Source of the DNA: an uncultured Clostridia bacterium | Lineage (GTDB): Bacteria; Bacillota; Clostridia; Oscillospirales; Ruminococcaceae | Assembly: GCA_947630845.1 (NCBI GenBank) | Contig: CANRJB010000014.1 | Coordinates: 1-64,000 of the forward strand | Length of the DNA: 64,000 nt | Reading direction: 5' to 3' | In this document: positions 35,643 through 45,318 of the stretch, piece after piece | How positions within the stretch are numbered: position 1 is the first letter of the stretch | Layout: each line of letters begins with the position of its first letter | Made by a program: the position numbers and the translations under genes | Notes under the pieces: generated by a model | Told to the model about the DNA's origin: nothing | Seen by the model: the letters and a program-made list of their open reading frames with translations, nothing else | Database searches by the model: none

Positions 35643-36554
35643 TCACCATGGCTGCACTGTACCAATAATATCACGCACAGATGCAATGTGGTTCGTATTC
35701 AGAAATTCATCCATCTCCCGGATGATTTTCACTGGCGCATACGGATCAGTAAAGCAAGCCATGCCCACCTGTACCGCAGATGCCCCTGCCATCATCAACT
35801 CAATGGCATCCTCCCCGGAGGAAACCCCCCCCATGCCGATGACCGGGATCTGTACTGCATTGGCAACCTGCCACACCATCCGCACAGCAACTGGAAAAAT
35901 TGCCGGACCGGACAACCCACCAACATTGTTATGCAGCACAGGACGCCGTGAACGGATGTCAATGCGCATTCCAAGCAGCGTGTTGATGAGGGAAACAGCA
36001 TCAGCACCGGCTGCTTCTACCGCTTTCGCAATGTCTGTTATGCTCGTGACATTCGGGGAGAGTTTGACAACGAGCGGTTTGGTCGTTGCCTTGCGGACGG
36101 ATGCAGTCACCTGCTCTGCCATTATGCAGGATGTACCGAACGCCGCACCGCCCTGCTTCACGTTCGGGCAGGAGATATTCAACTCGATCATATGTACATC
36201 GGTTCTGTCTAATTTAGCAGCCACCTCAGCGCATTCTTCCGGTGTAGAACCGGCGATATTGGCAAGGATAACGGTATCCTTTGTCAACAGATCCGGTAAT
36301 TCTCTCTCAATAAATGCATCAATGCCCGGATTCTGCAAACCCACGGAATTGAGCATTCCAGCAGGGGTTTCTGCAATTCTTGGTGCAAGATTTCCTGTGC
36401 GAAGCGACCCCGTTGTCCCCTTTGTTGCAATGCCGCCAAGTGCAGACAGTGGGTAAAATTCTTCATATTCCCGTCCATAGCCGAATACACCCGATGCCGG
36501 GATGATGGGGTTTTTGAACGTCACGCCGCAGAGATCCACAGATAGATCAGCCAT
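35643..36554 (-). CDS. pyrD: Dihydroorotate dehydrogenase, catalytic subunit (class 1B)
   Basis: A 303-residue FMN enzyme that oxidises dihydroorotate, working with PyrK and NAD. Motifs are VTFKNPIIPASGVFGYG, NSVGLQNPG, IELNISCPNVKQGG (catalytic Cys of the B class), VKLSPNVTSI and IPVIGMGGVSSGEDAIELM. The ATG at 36554 overlaps the pyrK stop as TAATG; a GTG two codons earlier (36560) is also possible. Second-last gene of the operon. Confidence 0.95.
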   Translation of the reverse strand: MADLSVDLCGVTFKNPIIPASGVFGYGREYEEFYPLSALGGIATKGTTGSLRTGNLAPRIAETPAGMLNSVGLQNPGIDAFIERELPDLLTKDTVILANIAGSTPEECAEVAAKLDRTDVHMIELNISCPNVKQGGAAFGTSCIMAEQVTASVRKATTKPLVVKLSPNVTSITDIAKAVEAAGADAVSLINTLLGMRIDIRSRRPVLHNNVGGLSGPAIFPVAVRMVWQVANAVQIPVIGMGGVSSGEDAIELMMAGASAVQVGMACFTDPYAPVKIIREMDEFLNTNHIASVRDIIGTVQPW

Positions 36555-37330
36555 TACCACTGTACCTCCTCTGCCCTGAATACAGGACCGTTTTTGCAGA
36601 CATGCAGATATTTTTCATTGCCGTCTGCATCCTTTGTCCGGCAAGCACATCCGAGACATGCACCAATACCGCATGCCATCCGTTCTTCGAGAGAGACTTC
36701 ACAGTATGTCCCACTTTCGATACATGCCCTTGCAACTGCTTTTAACATTGCCTGCGGTCCACAGGCATAGACAGCATTCACACCCTCACGCAGCAGATCT
36801 GACAGTGGTGCAGTCACAAAGCCCTTCACTGTCCCGGCAGAGCCATCCTCGGTACAACAAATCGTCTTTGCGCAATACTGCGCCAGATCCTCTTGCAGAA
36901 TAACCTGCGGAAAGCTCCGAAAACCGGAAATGACTGTTGCTTTGCTTCCGTAATATGCTGCAAGCGGCAGCATGGGCGGCACACCGATGCCGCCGCCGAC
37001 CAGTACCACATGCTCCGCCTCCGGAAATAACGTAAATCCATGCCCTAACGGTGCGATCATGTCCATGAAATCACCCTTGTTGAGTCCGGCAAGGGACTCC
37101 GTTCCCTTGCCACGGACGGCAAATACCAATCGCAGCATGCCCTTCTCCTTGTCGATGCCGGCAATGGATATGGGTCTGCGCAGTCCATAGCCTTTTGGCA
37201 GAATATGGACAAATTGCCCGGGCTTGGCATTCTCTGCGACTGCCGGACAGTACAGCGTAAAACTGTACGTATCCTGTGCAATTGCCTGCTTCTCTGAAAT
37301 GGGATATACTCCCTGTGTGTAATTTGTCAT
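36554..37330 (-). CDS. pyrK: Dihydroorotate dehydrogenase electron transfer subunit
   Basis: A 258-residue ferredoxin-reductase-like protein with FAD-binding LRRPISIAG, NAD-binding VVLVGGGIGVPPMLPLAAY, and the [2Fe-2S] cysteines in MACGIGACLGCACRTK with a fourth Cys in HVCKNGPVF. It passes electrons from PyrD to NAD. Start 37330 follows GGAG in the gap after the lipoprotein gene. Confidence 0.95.
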   Translation of the reverse strand: MTNYTQGVYPISEKQAIAQDTYSFTLYCPAVAENAKPGQFVHILPKGYGLRRPISIAGIDKEKGMLRLVFAVRGKGTESLAGLNKGDFMDMIAPLGHGFTLFPEAEHVVLVGGGIGVPPMLPLAAYYGSKATVISGFRSFPQVILQEDLAQYCAKTICCTEDGSAGTVKGFVTAPLSDLLREGVNAVYACGPQAMLKAVARACIESGTYCEVSLEERMACGIGACLGCACRTKDADGNEKYLHVCKNGPVFRAEEVQW

Positions 37331-37343
37331 GTCACTGCTCCGT

Positions 37344-37955
37344 TCATTCGGCTGTGGACTGGTCGTTATCGTCAAAGGTAGTCTCCGGTCTTATCTCAAA
37401 AATAAAGCTCGGATACCACTTGTCATTCAGTTCAATGACACTTGCCTGCTTTCCGGCAACGCCTGCACCGTCCTCTTTTTGCTCCTGCATGAAATAATAG
37501 TTATAATGCACCAGTCCCTGTACGTTCAGTCCTGTCATTTCTGAAAGCGTCTCGATCTCCTGTTCCTCTGTTTCCAGTACGGAACCGGGCAGCATCGTCC
37601 ATGTGCTGTCCTTTTCACCGAATCTTTCTCTGCTGTCCTTCAGAACCCCGAAATAATCATCCAGATATCTCTGAAAAGTAGCATCATCCAGCAGATTAGT
37701 ATAGGAGGCATACTTCTCCTCACTGAGGTCAAGAGACGCTGCTGTCATCTTGGGGGCAGCTGCCTTTTCGTCAGCAGAAAAGAGCGTATTCATGGCTGTT
37801 TTGTCCCCTGCCAGACAGACATCCAGATAGGCATGATAAGCTTCTTCCGCCGTAGGGTAGCCGTTTTGCACCTGTACTGTCTGCTGCGGTTCTTCTTTGC
37901 TGCACCCTGCCAGAATACAGGAAGCAGCCAGTAATATACATAGTGTCCGTTTCAT
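37344..37955 (-). CDS. Putative lipoprotein within the pyrimidine operon
   Basis: I do not recognise this 203-residue protein. It begins with a lipoprotein signal, CILLAASCILAGCSKEEP, so it should be anchored outside the cell at the Cys. The mature part has a helical region starting PTAEEAYHAYLDVCLAGD and a beta-rich end (ASVIELNDKWYPSFIFEI), resembling DUF4878/NTF2-like lipoproteins. It lies 9 bp after carB and 13 bp before pyrK. Its presence between pyrimidine genes is unexpected and no pathway role is apparent. Confidence 0.7.
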   Translation of the reverse strand: MKRTLCILLAASCILAGCSKEEPQQTVQVQNGYPTAEEAYHAYLDVCLAGDKTAMNTLFSADEKAAAPKMTAASLDLSEEKYASYTNLLDDATFQRYLDDYFGVLKDSRERFGEKDSTWTMLPGSVLETEEQEIETLSEMTGLNVQGLVHYNYYFMQEQKEDGAGVAGKQASVIELNDKWYPSFIFEIRPETTFDDNDQSTAE

Positions 37956-37964
37956 ATTCTACTC

Positions 37965-40900
37965 CTAAATCTTGGTAATATCCACCAGTTCCACGTCATC
38001 CATAGACCGCCCGGAGCGCAGCACATTTGCAAGTGCATTTGCCGTGTCCACGGCGGTCAGGGAGCAAATGGAACGCTCTACAGACTTCCGCCGCATCCGC
38101 ACGGAATCCCTTGCAGGCATCCTGCCCTTTGCAGAGGTAGAGATCATATAGTGAATTTTGCCGCTGTCCAACAGGTCAAGGGTGTTCGGGCTGCCCTCGG
38201 AGATTTTCCGCACTGTGTTGGTGGCGATCATATTCTTGTTCAGGTAGCTTGCTGTGCCGCTTGTTGCATACAGCTCAAAACCCATCCGGGAAAATTTGTC
38301 AGCAATGCGCACCATTTCCCTTTTCTCTGAATCACGTACTGAAATAAGTACACCGCCTTCCTTCTTCAGATCATAACCGGCTGCCACAAGCCCTTTCAGC
38401 AGCGCATCTTCAAAACTCCTGCCGATGCCAAGGCATTCGCCGGTAGATTTCATTTCCGGACCGAGCATTGTGTCCACATCCTGCAACTTCTCAAAGCTGA
38501 ATACAGGCACTTTGACAGCAACATAGTCCCCTTCCGGGTACAGTCCGCTTTCGTAGCCAAGTTCTTTCAGTGTTGTCCCGAACATGATCTTCGTCGCAAT
38601 ATCCACCATCGGGATGCCCGTCACCTTGCTGATATAAGGTACAGTACGGGACGAACGGGGATTGACCTCGATCACATAGACCTCACCACGATACACGACA
38701 TACTGGATATTGACCAGCCCCACCACATTGAGTGCAAGGGACAGGCGGCGTGTGTATTCAATGATGGTTTCACGTACTTTCTTTGACAGATTCTGCGCAG
38801 GATATATGGATATGGAATCACCCGAATGTACGCCGGCACGCTCGATATGTTCCATAATACCCGGAATCAGGAAATCCTTGCCGTCACAGATGGCATCCAC
38901 TTCCACCTCTGTACCCATCATATATTTGTCGATAAGAACAGGATTTTCGATCATGTGAGAGGTGATGATACCCATGTACTCCACAACATCCTGCTCAGAA
39001 TGGGCAATGATCATGTTCTGACCGCCCAGTACATAAGACGGACGCAGCAGCACCGGATAACCGAGCTTGTCCGCTACCTTGACTGCTTCCTTTGTTGTCA
39101 TGACCGTGAAGCCTTCCGGACGGGGAATCCCACATTGTTCAAGCAGCTCGTCAAAGCGTTCCCTGTCTTCGGCAGCATCAATATTGTCCGCAGATGTTCC
39201 CAGAATGTTCACGCCGCTGTCCGCCAGATGCCGTGTCAGCTTGATTGCCGTCTGTCCGCCGAATTGGACAACGACCCCATACGGCTGCTCAGTCGCAATG
39301 ATATTATCCACATCTTCCGGTGTCAGGGGGTCAAAGTACAGTCTGTCACCGGTGTCAAAATCAGTGGATACCGTCTCTGGATTGTTATTGCATATCACAG
39401 CTTCGTAGCCCAGTTCCTTCAACGTCCACACACAATGCACTGAACAATAATCAAACTCGATACCCTGCCCGATGCGGATAGGACCGGAACCGAACACGAT
39501 AACCTTTTTCTTGCCGGAATCTGTCCGGTCAATGAACTGCTTTGCTTCGTTTTCCTCATCATAGGTGGAGTAGAAATAGGGTGTTTCCGCCTTGAATTCG
39601 CCGGCGCAGGTATCTACCATTTTGTAGACAGCATTACGGTGCAGGGGGCATTTCTGTCCGGACATACGCTCGATGGTCTTGTCCAGATAGCCGTATTTCT
39701 TGGCTGTCAGGTACTTTTCCTCCGTCAGCGTCCCCTCCGCAAGCCAGCTCTCCAGCTCCACAAGGTTCATCAGCTTCTCCAGAAACCATTCATCAATAAG
39801 TGTTATTTCATGAATCTGTGCTACAGAAACGCCTTTCTTGAGTGCTGCAAAAACCTGAAACGACCGCTCATCTTCCACACCGTTTTTCAGTAGCATGAGC
39901 AACTCGTCTACACTCATTTTCTCATACTTCTTCATGTTCATGGAATCTACGCCAAGCTCTGTAGAACGCACTGCCTTCATCATTGCTTGTTCAAAACTCG
40001 TACCGATCGCCATGACTTCACCGGTCGCCTTCATCTGTGTGCCAAGGGTTCGCTTAGCATAGACAAACTTGTCAAATGCCCACTTCGGGAATTTGATGAC
40101 CACATAGTCCAGTGCCGGTTCAAAGCAGGCATATGTTTTTCCAGTGACCTGATTGATGATTTCATCTAACGTATAGCCGATGGCAATTCTCGTAGCGACC
40201 TTTGCGATCGGATAACCTGTTGCTTTGGATGCCAGTGCAGAGGAACGGGACACTCTCGGATTGACTTCAATGACCGCATACTCCATACTCTCCGGATGCA
40301 GAGCAAACTGACAGTTGCATCCGCCCTCCACTTTTAGTTCGGAAATGATATTCAGCGATGCCGTCCGGAGCATCTGGTATTCCCTGTCGGACAGGGTGAC
40401 TGCCGGGGCGATTACAATGCTGTCGCCTGTATGCACACCAACAGGATCAAAGTTTTCCATGGAGCAGACTGTGATGACATTCCCCTTCCGGTCACGGATG
40501 ACCTCAAACTCGATTTCCTTCCAACCGCTGATGCATTTTTCGATCAGCACCTGTGTGATGGGAGACAGGCGCAGTCCATTGGTGGAAATGTCACGGAGCT
40601 GCTCTTCATTATCGGCAATGCCGCCGCCTGTGCCGCCGAGTGTGAATGCAGGACGCACAATGACCGGATATCCGATCTCTTTGGCAAATGCCACTGCATC
40701 TTCTACCGTCTCCACGACCTTTGATGGGATGCATGGTTCGCCGATCTTCTCCATCGTATCTTTGAATGCCTGTCTGTCCTCTGCCTTGTGTATGGTTTCA
40801 GGGTTTGCACCAAGGAGTCTGACATTGTGGCTGTCAAGAAAGCCTTCTTCTGCAAGCTGCATAGAAAGCGTCAGACCGGTCTGTCCGCCAAGAGTGGAAA

Positions 40901-41159
40901 GCACACTGTCGGGCTGCTCGATTTCAATGACCCGCTTGACCACATCCAGTGTCAGCGGTTCAATATAGATCTTGTCTGCCATTGCCTTGTCAGTCATGAT
41001 GGTTGCAGGGTTTGAATTGATGAGTACGACTTCCAGTCCCTCCTGCTTTAATGCCCGGCATGCCTGCGCTCCGGCATAGTCAAACTCTGCTGCCTGCCCG
41101 ATGATGATAGGACCTGAACCAATTACCAGTACCTTCTTGATATCACTGCGCAGCCCCAT
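37965..41159 (-). CDS. carB: Carbamoyl phosphate synthase large subunit
   Basis: A 1064-residue enzyme with two homologous ATP-grasp halves: VLVIGSGPIIIGQAAEFDYAG opens the first and VIVFGSGPIRIGQGIEFDYC the second; both have EVNPR-type metal sites (IEVNPRVSRSSALASK and VIEVNPRSSRTVPYISK). A C-terminal MGS-like domain receives regulation. It makes carbamoyl phosphate for pyrimidines and arginine. ATG 41159 is one base after the carA stop. Confidence 0.96.
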   Translation of the reverse strand: MGLRSDIKKVLVIGSGPIIIGQAAEFDYAGAQACRALKQEGLEVVLINSNPATIMTDKAMADKIYIEPLTLDVVKRVIEIEQPDSVLSTLGGQTGLTLSMQLAEEGFLDSHNVRLLGANPETIHKAEDRQAFKDTMEKIGEPCIPSKVVETVEDAVAFAKEIGYPVIVRPAFTLGGTGGGIADNEEQLRDISTNGLRLSPITQVLIEKCISGWKEIEFEVIRDRKGNVITVCSMENFDPVGVHTGDSIVIAPAVTLSDREYQMLRTASLNIISELKVEGGCNCQFALHPESMEYAVIEVNPRVSRSSALASKATGYPIAKVATRIAIGYTLDEIINQVTGKTYACFEPALDYVVIKFPKWAFDKFVYAKRTLGTQMKATGEVMAIGTSFEQAMMKAVRSTELGVDSMNMKKYEKMSVDELLMLLKNGVEDERSFQVFAALKKGVSVAQIHEITLIDEWFLEKLMNLVELESWLAEGTLTEEKYLTAKKYGYLDKTIERMSGQKCPLHRNAVYKMVDTCAGEFKAETPYFYSTYDEENEAKQFIDRTDSGKKKVIVFGSGPIRIGQGIEFDYCSVHCVWTLKELGYEAVICNNNPETVSTDFDTGDRLYFDPLTPEDVDNIIATEQPYGVVVQFGGQTAIKLTRHLADSGVNILGTSADNIDAAEDRERFDELLEQCGIPRPEGFTVMTTKEAVKVADKLGYPVLLRPSYVLGGQNMIIAHSEQDVVEYMGIITSHMIENPVLIDKYMMGTEVEVDAICDGKDFLIPGIMEHIERAGVHSGDSISIYPAQNLSKKVRETIIEYTRRLSLALNVVGLVNIQYVVYRGEVYVIEVNPRSSRTVPYISKVTGIPMVDIATKIMFGTTLKELGYESGLYPEGDYVAVKVPVFSFEKLQDVDTMLGPEMKSTGECLGIGRSFEDALLKGLVAAGYDLKKEGGVLISVRDSEKREMVRIADKFSRMGFELYATSGTASYLNKNMIATNTVRKISEGSPNTLDLLDSGKIHYMISTSAKGRMPARDSVRMRRKSVERSICSLTAVDTANALANVLRSGRSMDDVELVDITKI

Positions 41160-41160
41160 G

Positions 41161-42282
41161 TTATTCAGCCTCCTTCTTGTATGCATCCATGCGTGACGTG
41201 AATTCATCAAACAGATATGCTGTATCCAGCGGTCCGCCGTGTGCTTCCGGATGGAACTGCACCGTAAATGCATCCACTGCCTTGTAGCGTACTCCCTCAC
41301 ATGTCCGGTCATTGGCATTGATATGTGATACCTCAGCAATTTCCGGCGGAAGGCTCTCCCCTACAACTGCATAACCATGATTCTGGCTGGTAACATAGGT
41401 CGTGCCGCTTGCAAGGTCAATGACCGGCTGGTTTGCACCTCTGTGACCGTATTTCAGCTTTTCCGTCCGTGCGCCCTGTGATAGTGCCATGAGCTGATGC
41501 CCCAGACAGATACCGAACATCGGAATGCCAAGTGCTGCAATGTCCTTCAGATTGGCAATGATTTCTACATTTTCTGACGGGTCGCCGGGTCCGTTTGACA
41601 ACATGATGCCGTCCGGCTGCAATGTCCTGACATTCTCCGCCTTGGTATCTGCCGGAACGACGATCACCTCACAGCCACGGTTCACAAGAGACTGCCGGAT
41701 ATATCGCTTGTAGCCAAAATCAAACAGCACGACACGATATTTGGGTTTCTCCGGTGCATACACACGCTGCTCGGTTTCAGTCACATGTTTTACTGCATCT
41801 GTAATAGTATAGGAGCGAATCTGTGCAAGCAGCTCCGCCATTTTTTCATTGGGTTCTTCCGTGGTGATTGCACCGTTCATGACACCGGCTTCACGCAGAG
41901 TCCTCGTCAGACGGCGGGTGTCGATGTCATACAGACCAATGATATTGTGCGATTTCAGGAATCCGTCAATTGTCCCTTCACAGCGGAAATTAGACGGGGT
42001 ATTGCACCATTCCCGGACAATATAGCCGCTGACATAGGACTGTGCCGATTCATAATCCTCTGCATTCACACCATAATTTCCAATGAGCGGAAATGTCTGC
42101 GTAACGATCTGCCCGTAATAGCTCGGATCCGTCAGCGTTTCCTGATAGCCGGTCATGCCTGTCGTGAACACGACTTCTCCAATGACCGTTCCCTCTGCTC
42201 CGAAGCATTTCCCCCTGAACACCTGACCGTCCGCAAGGACAAGATATGCAGGTTTGCCGTTTTTGATCAGTGCCATGAACAT
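41161..42282 (-). CDS. carA: Carbamoyl phosphate synthase small subunit
   Basis: A 373-residue glutamine amidotransferase. The N-terminal domain has AYLVLADGQVFRGKCFGAEG and TGYQETLTDPSY; the class I amidotransferase shows SNGPGDPSE, catalytic Cys in MFGICLGHQLMAL and His-Glu in QFHPEAHGGPLDT. It supplies ammonia to CarB. AGAAAGGA lies before ATG 42282; MALIKNG at 42276 is an alternative start. Confidence 0.95.
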   Translation of the reverse strand: MFMALIKNGKPAYLVLADGQVFRGKCFGAEGTVIGEVVFTTGMTGYQETLTDPSYYGQIVTQTFPLIGNYGVNAEDYESAQSYVSGYIVREWCNTPSNFRCEGTIDGFLKSHNIIGLYDIDTRRLTRTLREAGVMNGAITTEEPNEKMAELLAQIRSYTITDAVKHVTETEQRVYAPEKPKYRVVLFDFGYKRYIRQSLVNRGCEVIVVPADTKAENVRTLQPDGIMLSNGPGDPSENVEIIANLKDIAALGIPMFGICLGHQLMALSQGARTEKLKYGHRGANQPVIDLASGTTYVTSQNHGYAVVGESLPPEIAEVSHINANDRTCEGVRYKAVDAFTVQFHPEAHGGPLDTAYLFDEFTSRMDAYKKEAE

Positions 42283-42304
42283 ACATCCTTTCTGAACATC
42301 TCTT

Positions 42305-43225
42305 TTATAGATCAATATGCGATGTGATGTCGTCACGCATCCGCAGTACCTCCCGGCGTGCTGCTTTTGCAAAATCTCTCGGGTCACAGCCTTCTTTCTG
42401 ATAAGCACACATCACAGCCCTTGACGAATTGACGATGCCGCCCAGACCATTCTTATCAAATGCCGCAGCTACACCTTCAGCACCACCGCCCTGTGCGCCA
42501 TAGCCCGGTACAAGGAAGAAAGTGTGCGGCAGACGTTCCCGCAGTTCCCTGAGCTGTGCCGGATAGGTCGCACCAACGACTGCTCCGACTGCGGAATAAC
42601 CATATTTTCCGATAGTGTCAGCTCCCCATTTTTCACAGAGATCTCCCATTCTTGCATACAGCGGCACGCCGTCCATAAGCTGATCCTGCAATTCGCCGCT
42701 TGACGGATTAGAAGTCTTGACAAGGACAAAAATGCCTTTGTCCTTCTCCTTGCATACCTCCAGCAAGGGAGTGATGCCGTCCGAGCCAAGATAGCCGTTT
42801 ACGGTCAGGGCATCTGCACCAAAGGGAGAAAAGGCATTCTCCCCGACCTGTACCGAACCCAGATGTGCTGCTGTATAGGCTTGCATGGTCGCTCCGATGT
42901 CATTGCGCTTGCCGTCAGTGATGACGAACATGCCCTTCAGTCTGGCATAACGGATCGTCTTTTCGAGAGTTTCCATGCCATTGTAACCATACATTTCGTA
43001 GTAAGCTGCCTGCGGCTTGATTGCCGGAACGATATCGCAGATCTCGTCAATGATCGCCTTGTTGAAAGCAAAAATTGCCTTTGCTGCCGAATACAGACTG
43101 CACCCGTCCTCCTCCATGTATTCCTGAATCAGAAATTCCGGCACATAGTCAAGTTTCGGATCAAGTCCGACAACGGACGGATTTCTGGTTTCCTTGATCT
43201 TTTCGATCAGTCTGTCAAATCCCAT
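42305..43225 (-). CDS. pyrF: Orotidine 5'-phosphate decarboxylase (type 2)
   Basis: A 306-residue enzyme converting OMP to UMP. VVGLDPKLDYVPEF and catalytic FVITDGKRNDIGATMQAY identify the long type 2 class. The C-terminal phosphate-binding region has PGYGAQGGGAEG and VNSSRAVMCAY. AAAGGAG precedes the ATG; it is 50 bp after pyrC and 22 bp before carA. Confidence 0.95.
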   Translation of the reverse strand: MGFDRLIEKIKETRNPSVVGLDPKLDYVPEFLIQEYMEEDGCSLYSAAKAIFAFNKAIIDEICDIVPAIKPQAAYYEMYGYNGMETLEKTIRYARLKGMFVITDGKRNDIGATMQAYTAAHLGSVQVGENAFSPFGADALTVNGYLGSDGITPLLEVCKEKDKGIFVLVKTSNPSSGELQDQLMDGVPLYARMGDLCEKWGADTIGKYGYSAVGAVVGATYPAQLRELRERLPHTFFLVPGYGAQGGGAEGVAAAFDKNGLGGIVNSSRAVMCAYQKEGCDPRDFAKAARREVLRMRDDITSHIDL

Positions 43226-43275
43226 AAGTAATCTCCTTTCAGAATGGTTCTGGTCGATAGGTTAATTTCTCATAA

Positions 43276-44541
43276 TCATCCCTGTTCATAGCGGATCATT
43301 CCCTCTGTGACAGTCATGACGACTTTTCCCGTCAGCTCCATGTTGCGGAATGCGGTATTGCAGGACTTGCTGTGAAACCGTTCCGGCTCTACTGTCCACT
43401 TCTGCTGTGTATCCACTAAAATCAGATTCGCCGTTCTGCCTTCCTGCAAGCACTCCGGCTTGATACCAAGTATCTCTCTCGGACGGATACTCATTTTCTC
43501 AACAATCTGCATAAGACTTAGCTTTCCTGTATGATACAGCGAAGTCAGTATCGCTGCAAGCGAAGTCTCCAGTCCGACAATGCCATTCGGCGCATGTTCA
43601 AAATCTGCCTTTTCTTCCTGTGTATGGGGCGCATGGTCGGTGATGATGCAGTCGATCGTTCCGTCCAGTACTGCGGCTTCGATGGCTGCCCTGTCGCTTT
43701 CCTCACGCAGCGGCGGATTCATACGGTCATTCGCACTCCGGGAACGGAGTTTCTCATGCGTCAGCATCAGGTAGTGCGGTGCAGTCTCACAGGTGACATT
43801 GACCCCAAGCTGTTTTGCAGCACGGATGATCTCTACGCTGCCTTTTGTGCTGACGTGACAGATGTGGATACGTCCCCCCATAGATGCCGCAAGCACGATC
43901 TCACGGGCAGTGATGTAATCCTCCGATGCCCTGTCCATCCCCCTGACACCAAGCTCCTCAGAAATGCTGCCCTTGTGCATAATGCCGCCGTTGATGATGT
44001 CCAGATCCTCGCAGTGGGATGCGATCAGCATGCCCTCCTGCTTTGCCTTCTCCAGTGCAAGCCGCATCAGTTCAGCATTTTTCACCGGTCTGCCGTCATC
44101 AGAAAGACATACAGATCCATTGGCTTTCAGCTCTGCAAAATCTGTCAGCTCTTCGCCCTTCATGCCCTTAGTAATACAGGCTGCCGGGTAGACCGAAACA
44201 CCTGTGTCCTTTGCTTTTTCCAGAATGTAGCGCAGCACCTCCGGCGAATCCACTGGCGGCGTGGTGTTCGGCATGCACAGTACGCCTGTTACACCCCCGG
44301 CAAGAGCGGCTTTGCATCCGGTCAGGATATCCTCTTTATGAGTCTGTCCGGGATCACGAAAATGCACATGCATATCAAACAATCCCGGCATCGCCGTCAG
44401 ACCGGTGCCGTTGATCACTCTATCGCACGGCTCCGAAATTCCCTGTCCCATGCGGATGATCTTCCCATTGTCAATCAGAATATCAGTCACTTTATCCAGT
44501 CCCCTGTCCACGGCGTGGACATTCTGAATCAGCAGTTTCAT
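43276..44541 (-). CDS. pyrC: Dihydroorotase (class I)
   Basis: A 421-residue amidohydrolase. Metal-binding DMHVHFRDPGQTHKEDI, MPNTTPPVDSPE, SHCEDLDIINGG, HICHVSTKGSVE and ITDHAPHTQEEK are all present, so the enzyme should be active in closing carbamoyl aspartate. It overlaps the end of pyrR by 4 bp. Confidence 0.95.
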   Translation of the reverse strand: MKLLIQNVHAVDRGLDKVTDILIDNGKIIRMGQGISEPCDRVINGTGLTAMPGLFDMHVHFRDPGQTHKEDILTGCKAALAGGVTGVLCMPNTTPPVDSPEVLRYILEKAKDTGVSVYPAACITKGMKGEELTDFAELKANGSVCLSDDGRPVKNAELMRLALEKAKQEGMLIASHCEDLDIINGGIMHKGSISEELGVRGMDRASEDYITAREIVLAASMGGRIHICHVSTKGSVEIIRAAKQLGVNVTCETAPHYLMLTHEKLRSRSANDRMNPPLREESDRAAIEAAVLDGTIDCIITDHAPHTQEEKADFEHAPNGIVGLETSLAAILTSLYHTGKLSLMQIVEKMSIRPREILGIKPECLQEGRTANLILVDTQQKWTVEPERFHSKSCNTAFRNMELTGKVVMTVTEGMIRYEQG

Positions 44542-45086
44542 GGTGCGCTCCTTTCCTCCGGCTGACAGATGCAGACATGTTCTTCGCCGTCCAGCTCCCT
44601 GACAGATACCTTCACAGTCTCATTGCGTGAAGTCGGCAGATTCTTTCCCACATAGTCCGGTCGGATGGGCACTTCCCGGTGTCCCCTGTCCACCAGAACC
44701 GCAAGCTGCACAGTCCGGGGTCTGCCATGCCTTATGACAGCATCGATCGCAGCTCTTGTACTGCGTCCTGTATACAGTACATCATCACAAATGACAACAT
44801 GTCTGTCCTTCGTTGAAAACGGGATCACTGTCTTATCCACATGACTGCTGTCCGGCGGGATATCATCCCGGTAGGGTGTGATATCCAATACACCACAGTC
44901 CACGCTGATCCCCTCCAACTCCTGTATCTTGTCTGCGATACGCTGAGCGATGACAGCACCTCTTGACAGAATACCCACAAGACATACATCTTCTGCGCCC
45001 TTATTGTGCTCTATGATCTCATAGGTGATGCGTGCCATAGCACGGCGGATGGCATTTTCATCCATGATAATGGTATGTTTTCCCAA
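44538..45086 (-). CDS. pyrR: Pyrimidine operon regulator / uracil phosphoribosyltransferase
   Basis: A 182-residue PyrR. The PRPP loop is VVICDDVLYTGRSTRAAID, preceded by a basic ILSRGAVIAQRIADKI and followed by VDRGHREVPIRPDYVGKN, as in Bacillus PyrR. It binds UMP and then the pyr leader RNA to cause termination. A TTG at 45086 is taken as start because GGAGG lies eight bases upstream and the length then fits the family; an ATG eight codons later is possible but has no ribosome site. Confidence 0.93.
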   Translation of the reverse strand: MGKHTIIMDENAIRRAMARITYEIIEHNKGAEDVCLVGILSRGAVIAQRIADKIQELEGISVDCGVLDITPYRDDIPPDSSHVDKTVIPFSTKDRHVVICDDVLYTGRSTRAAIDAVIRHGRPRTVQLAVLVDRGHREVPIRPDYVGKNLPTSRNETVKVSVRELDGEEHVCICQPEERSAP

Positions 45087-45105
45087 AACTTTCACCTCCG
45101 CTATC

Positions 45106-45140
45106 AAAAAACGCTGACCTGCCGGCAGACAGATCAGCGT
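45106..45140 (-). terminator. pyr leader attenuator terminator
   Basis: On the minus strand ACGCTGATCTG pairs with CAGGTCAGCGT (one bulge or mismatch) around TCTGCCGG, followed by TTTTTT. It sits just before the pyrR ribosome site, so formation would shut off the whole operon. Confidence 0.8.
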
Positions 45141-45202
45141 GTATGGCTTTCCCCTATGCACGGAAATCCCGTGTTTCAGGCATATTTTCTCCGCAATCTG
45201 AT

Positions 45203-45232
45203 GCCTTGTCTGCCTCTCTGGACAGGATTAAA
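45203..45232 (-). promoter_or_regulatory. PyrR-binding RNA element in the pyr leader
   Basis: On the minus strand ATCCTGTCCAGAGAGGCAGA occurs shortly after the promoter. The TCCAGAGAGGC core is the conserved PyrR recognition loop of pyr attenuators in Firmicutes. UMP-bound PyrR binding here favours the terminator at 45106-45140. Confidence 0.8.
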
Positions 45233-45248
45233 GGTTTCATCTCACTCT

Positions 45249-45277
45249 ATTATACCACATTTTGTACCGTTTGGCAA
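45249..45277 (-). promoter_or_regulatory. Promoter of the pyrimidine operon
   Basis: On the minus strand TTGCCA (45277-45272), 17 bp, TATAAT (45254-45249). Confidence 0.8.
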
Positions 45278-45318
45278 GGGGGTAAGCAATTTTTTTCATT
45301 TCCACAGATCGCTGCCCT

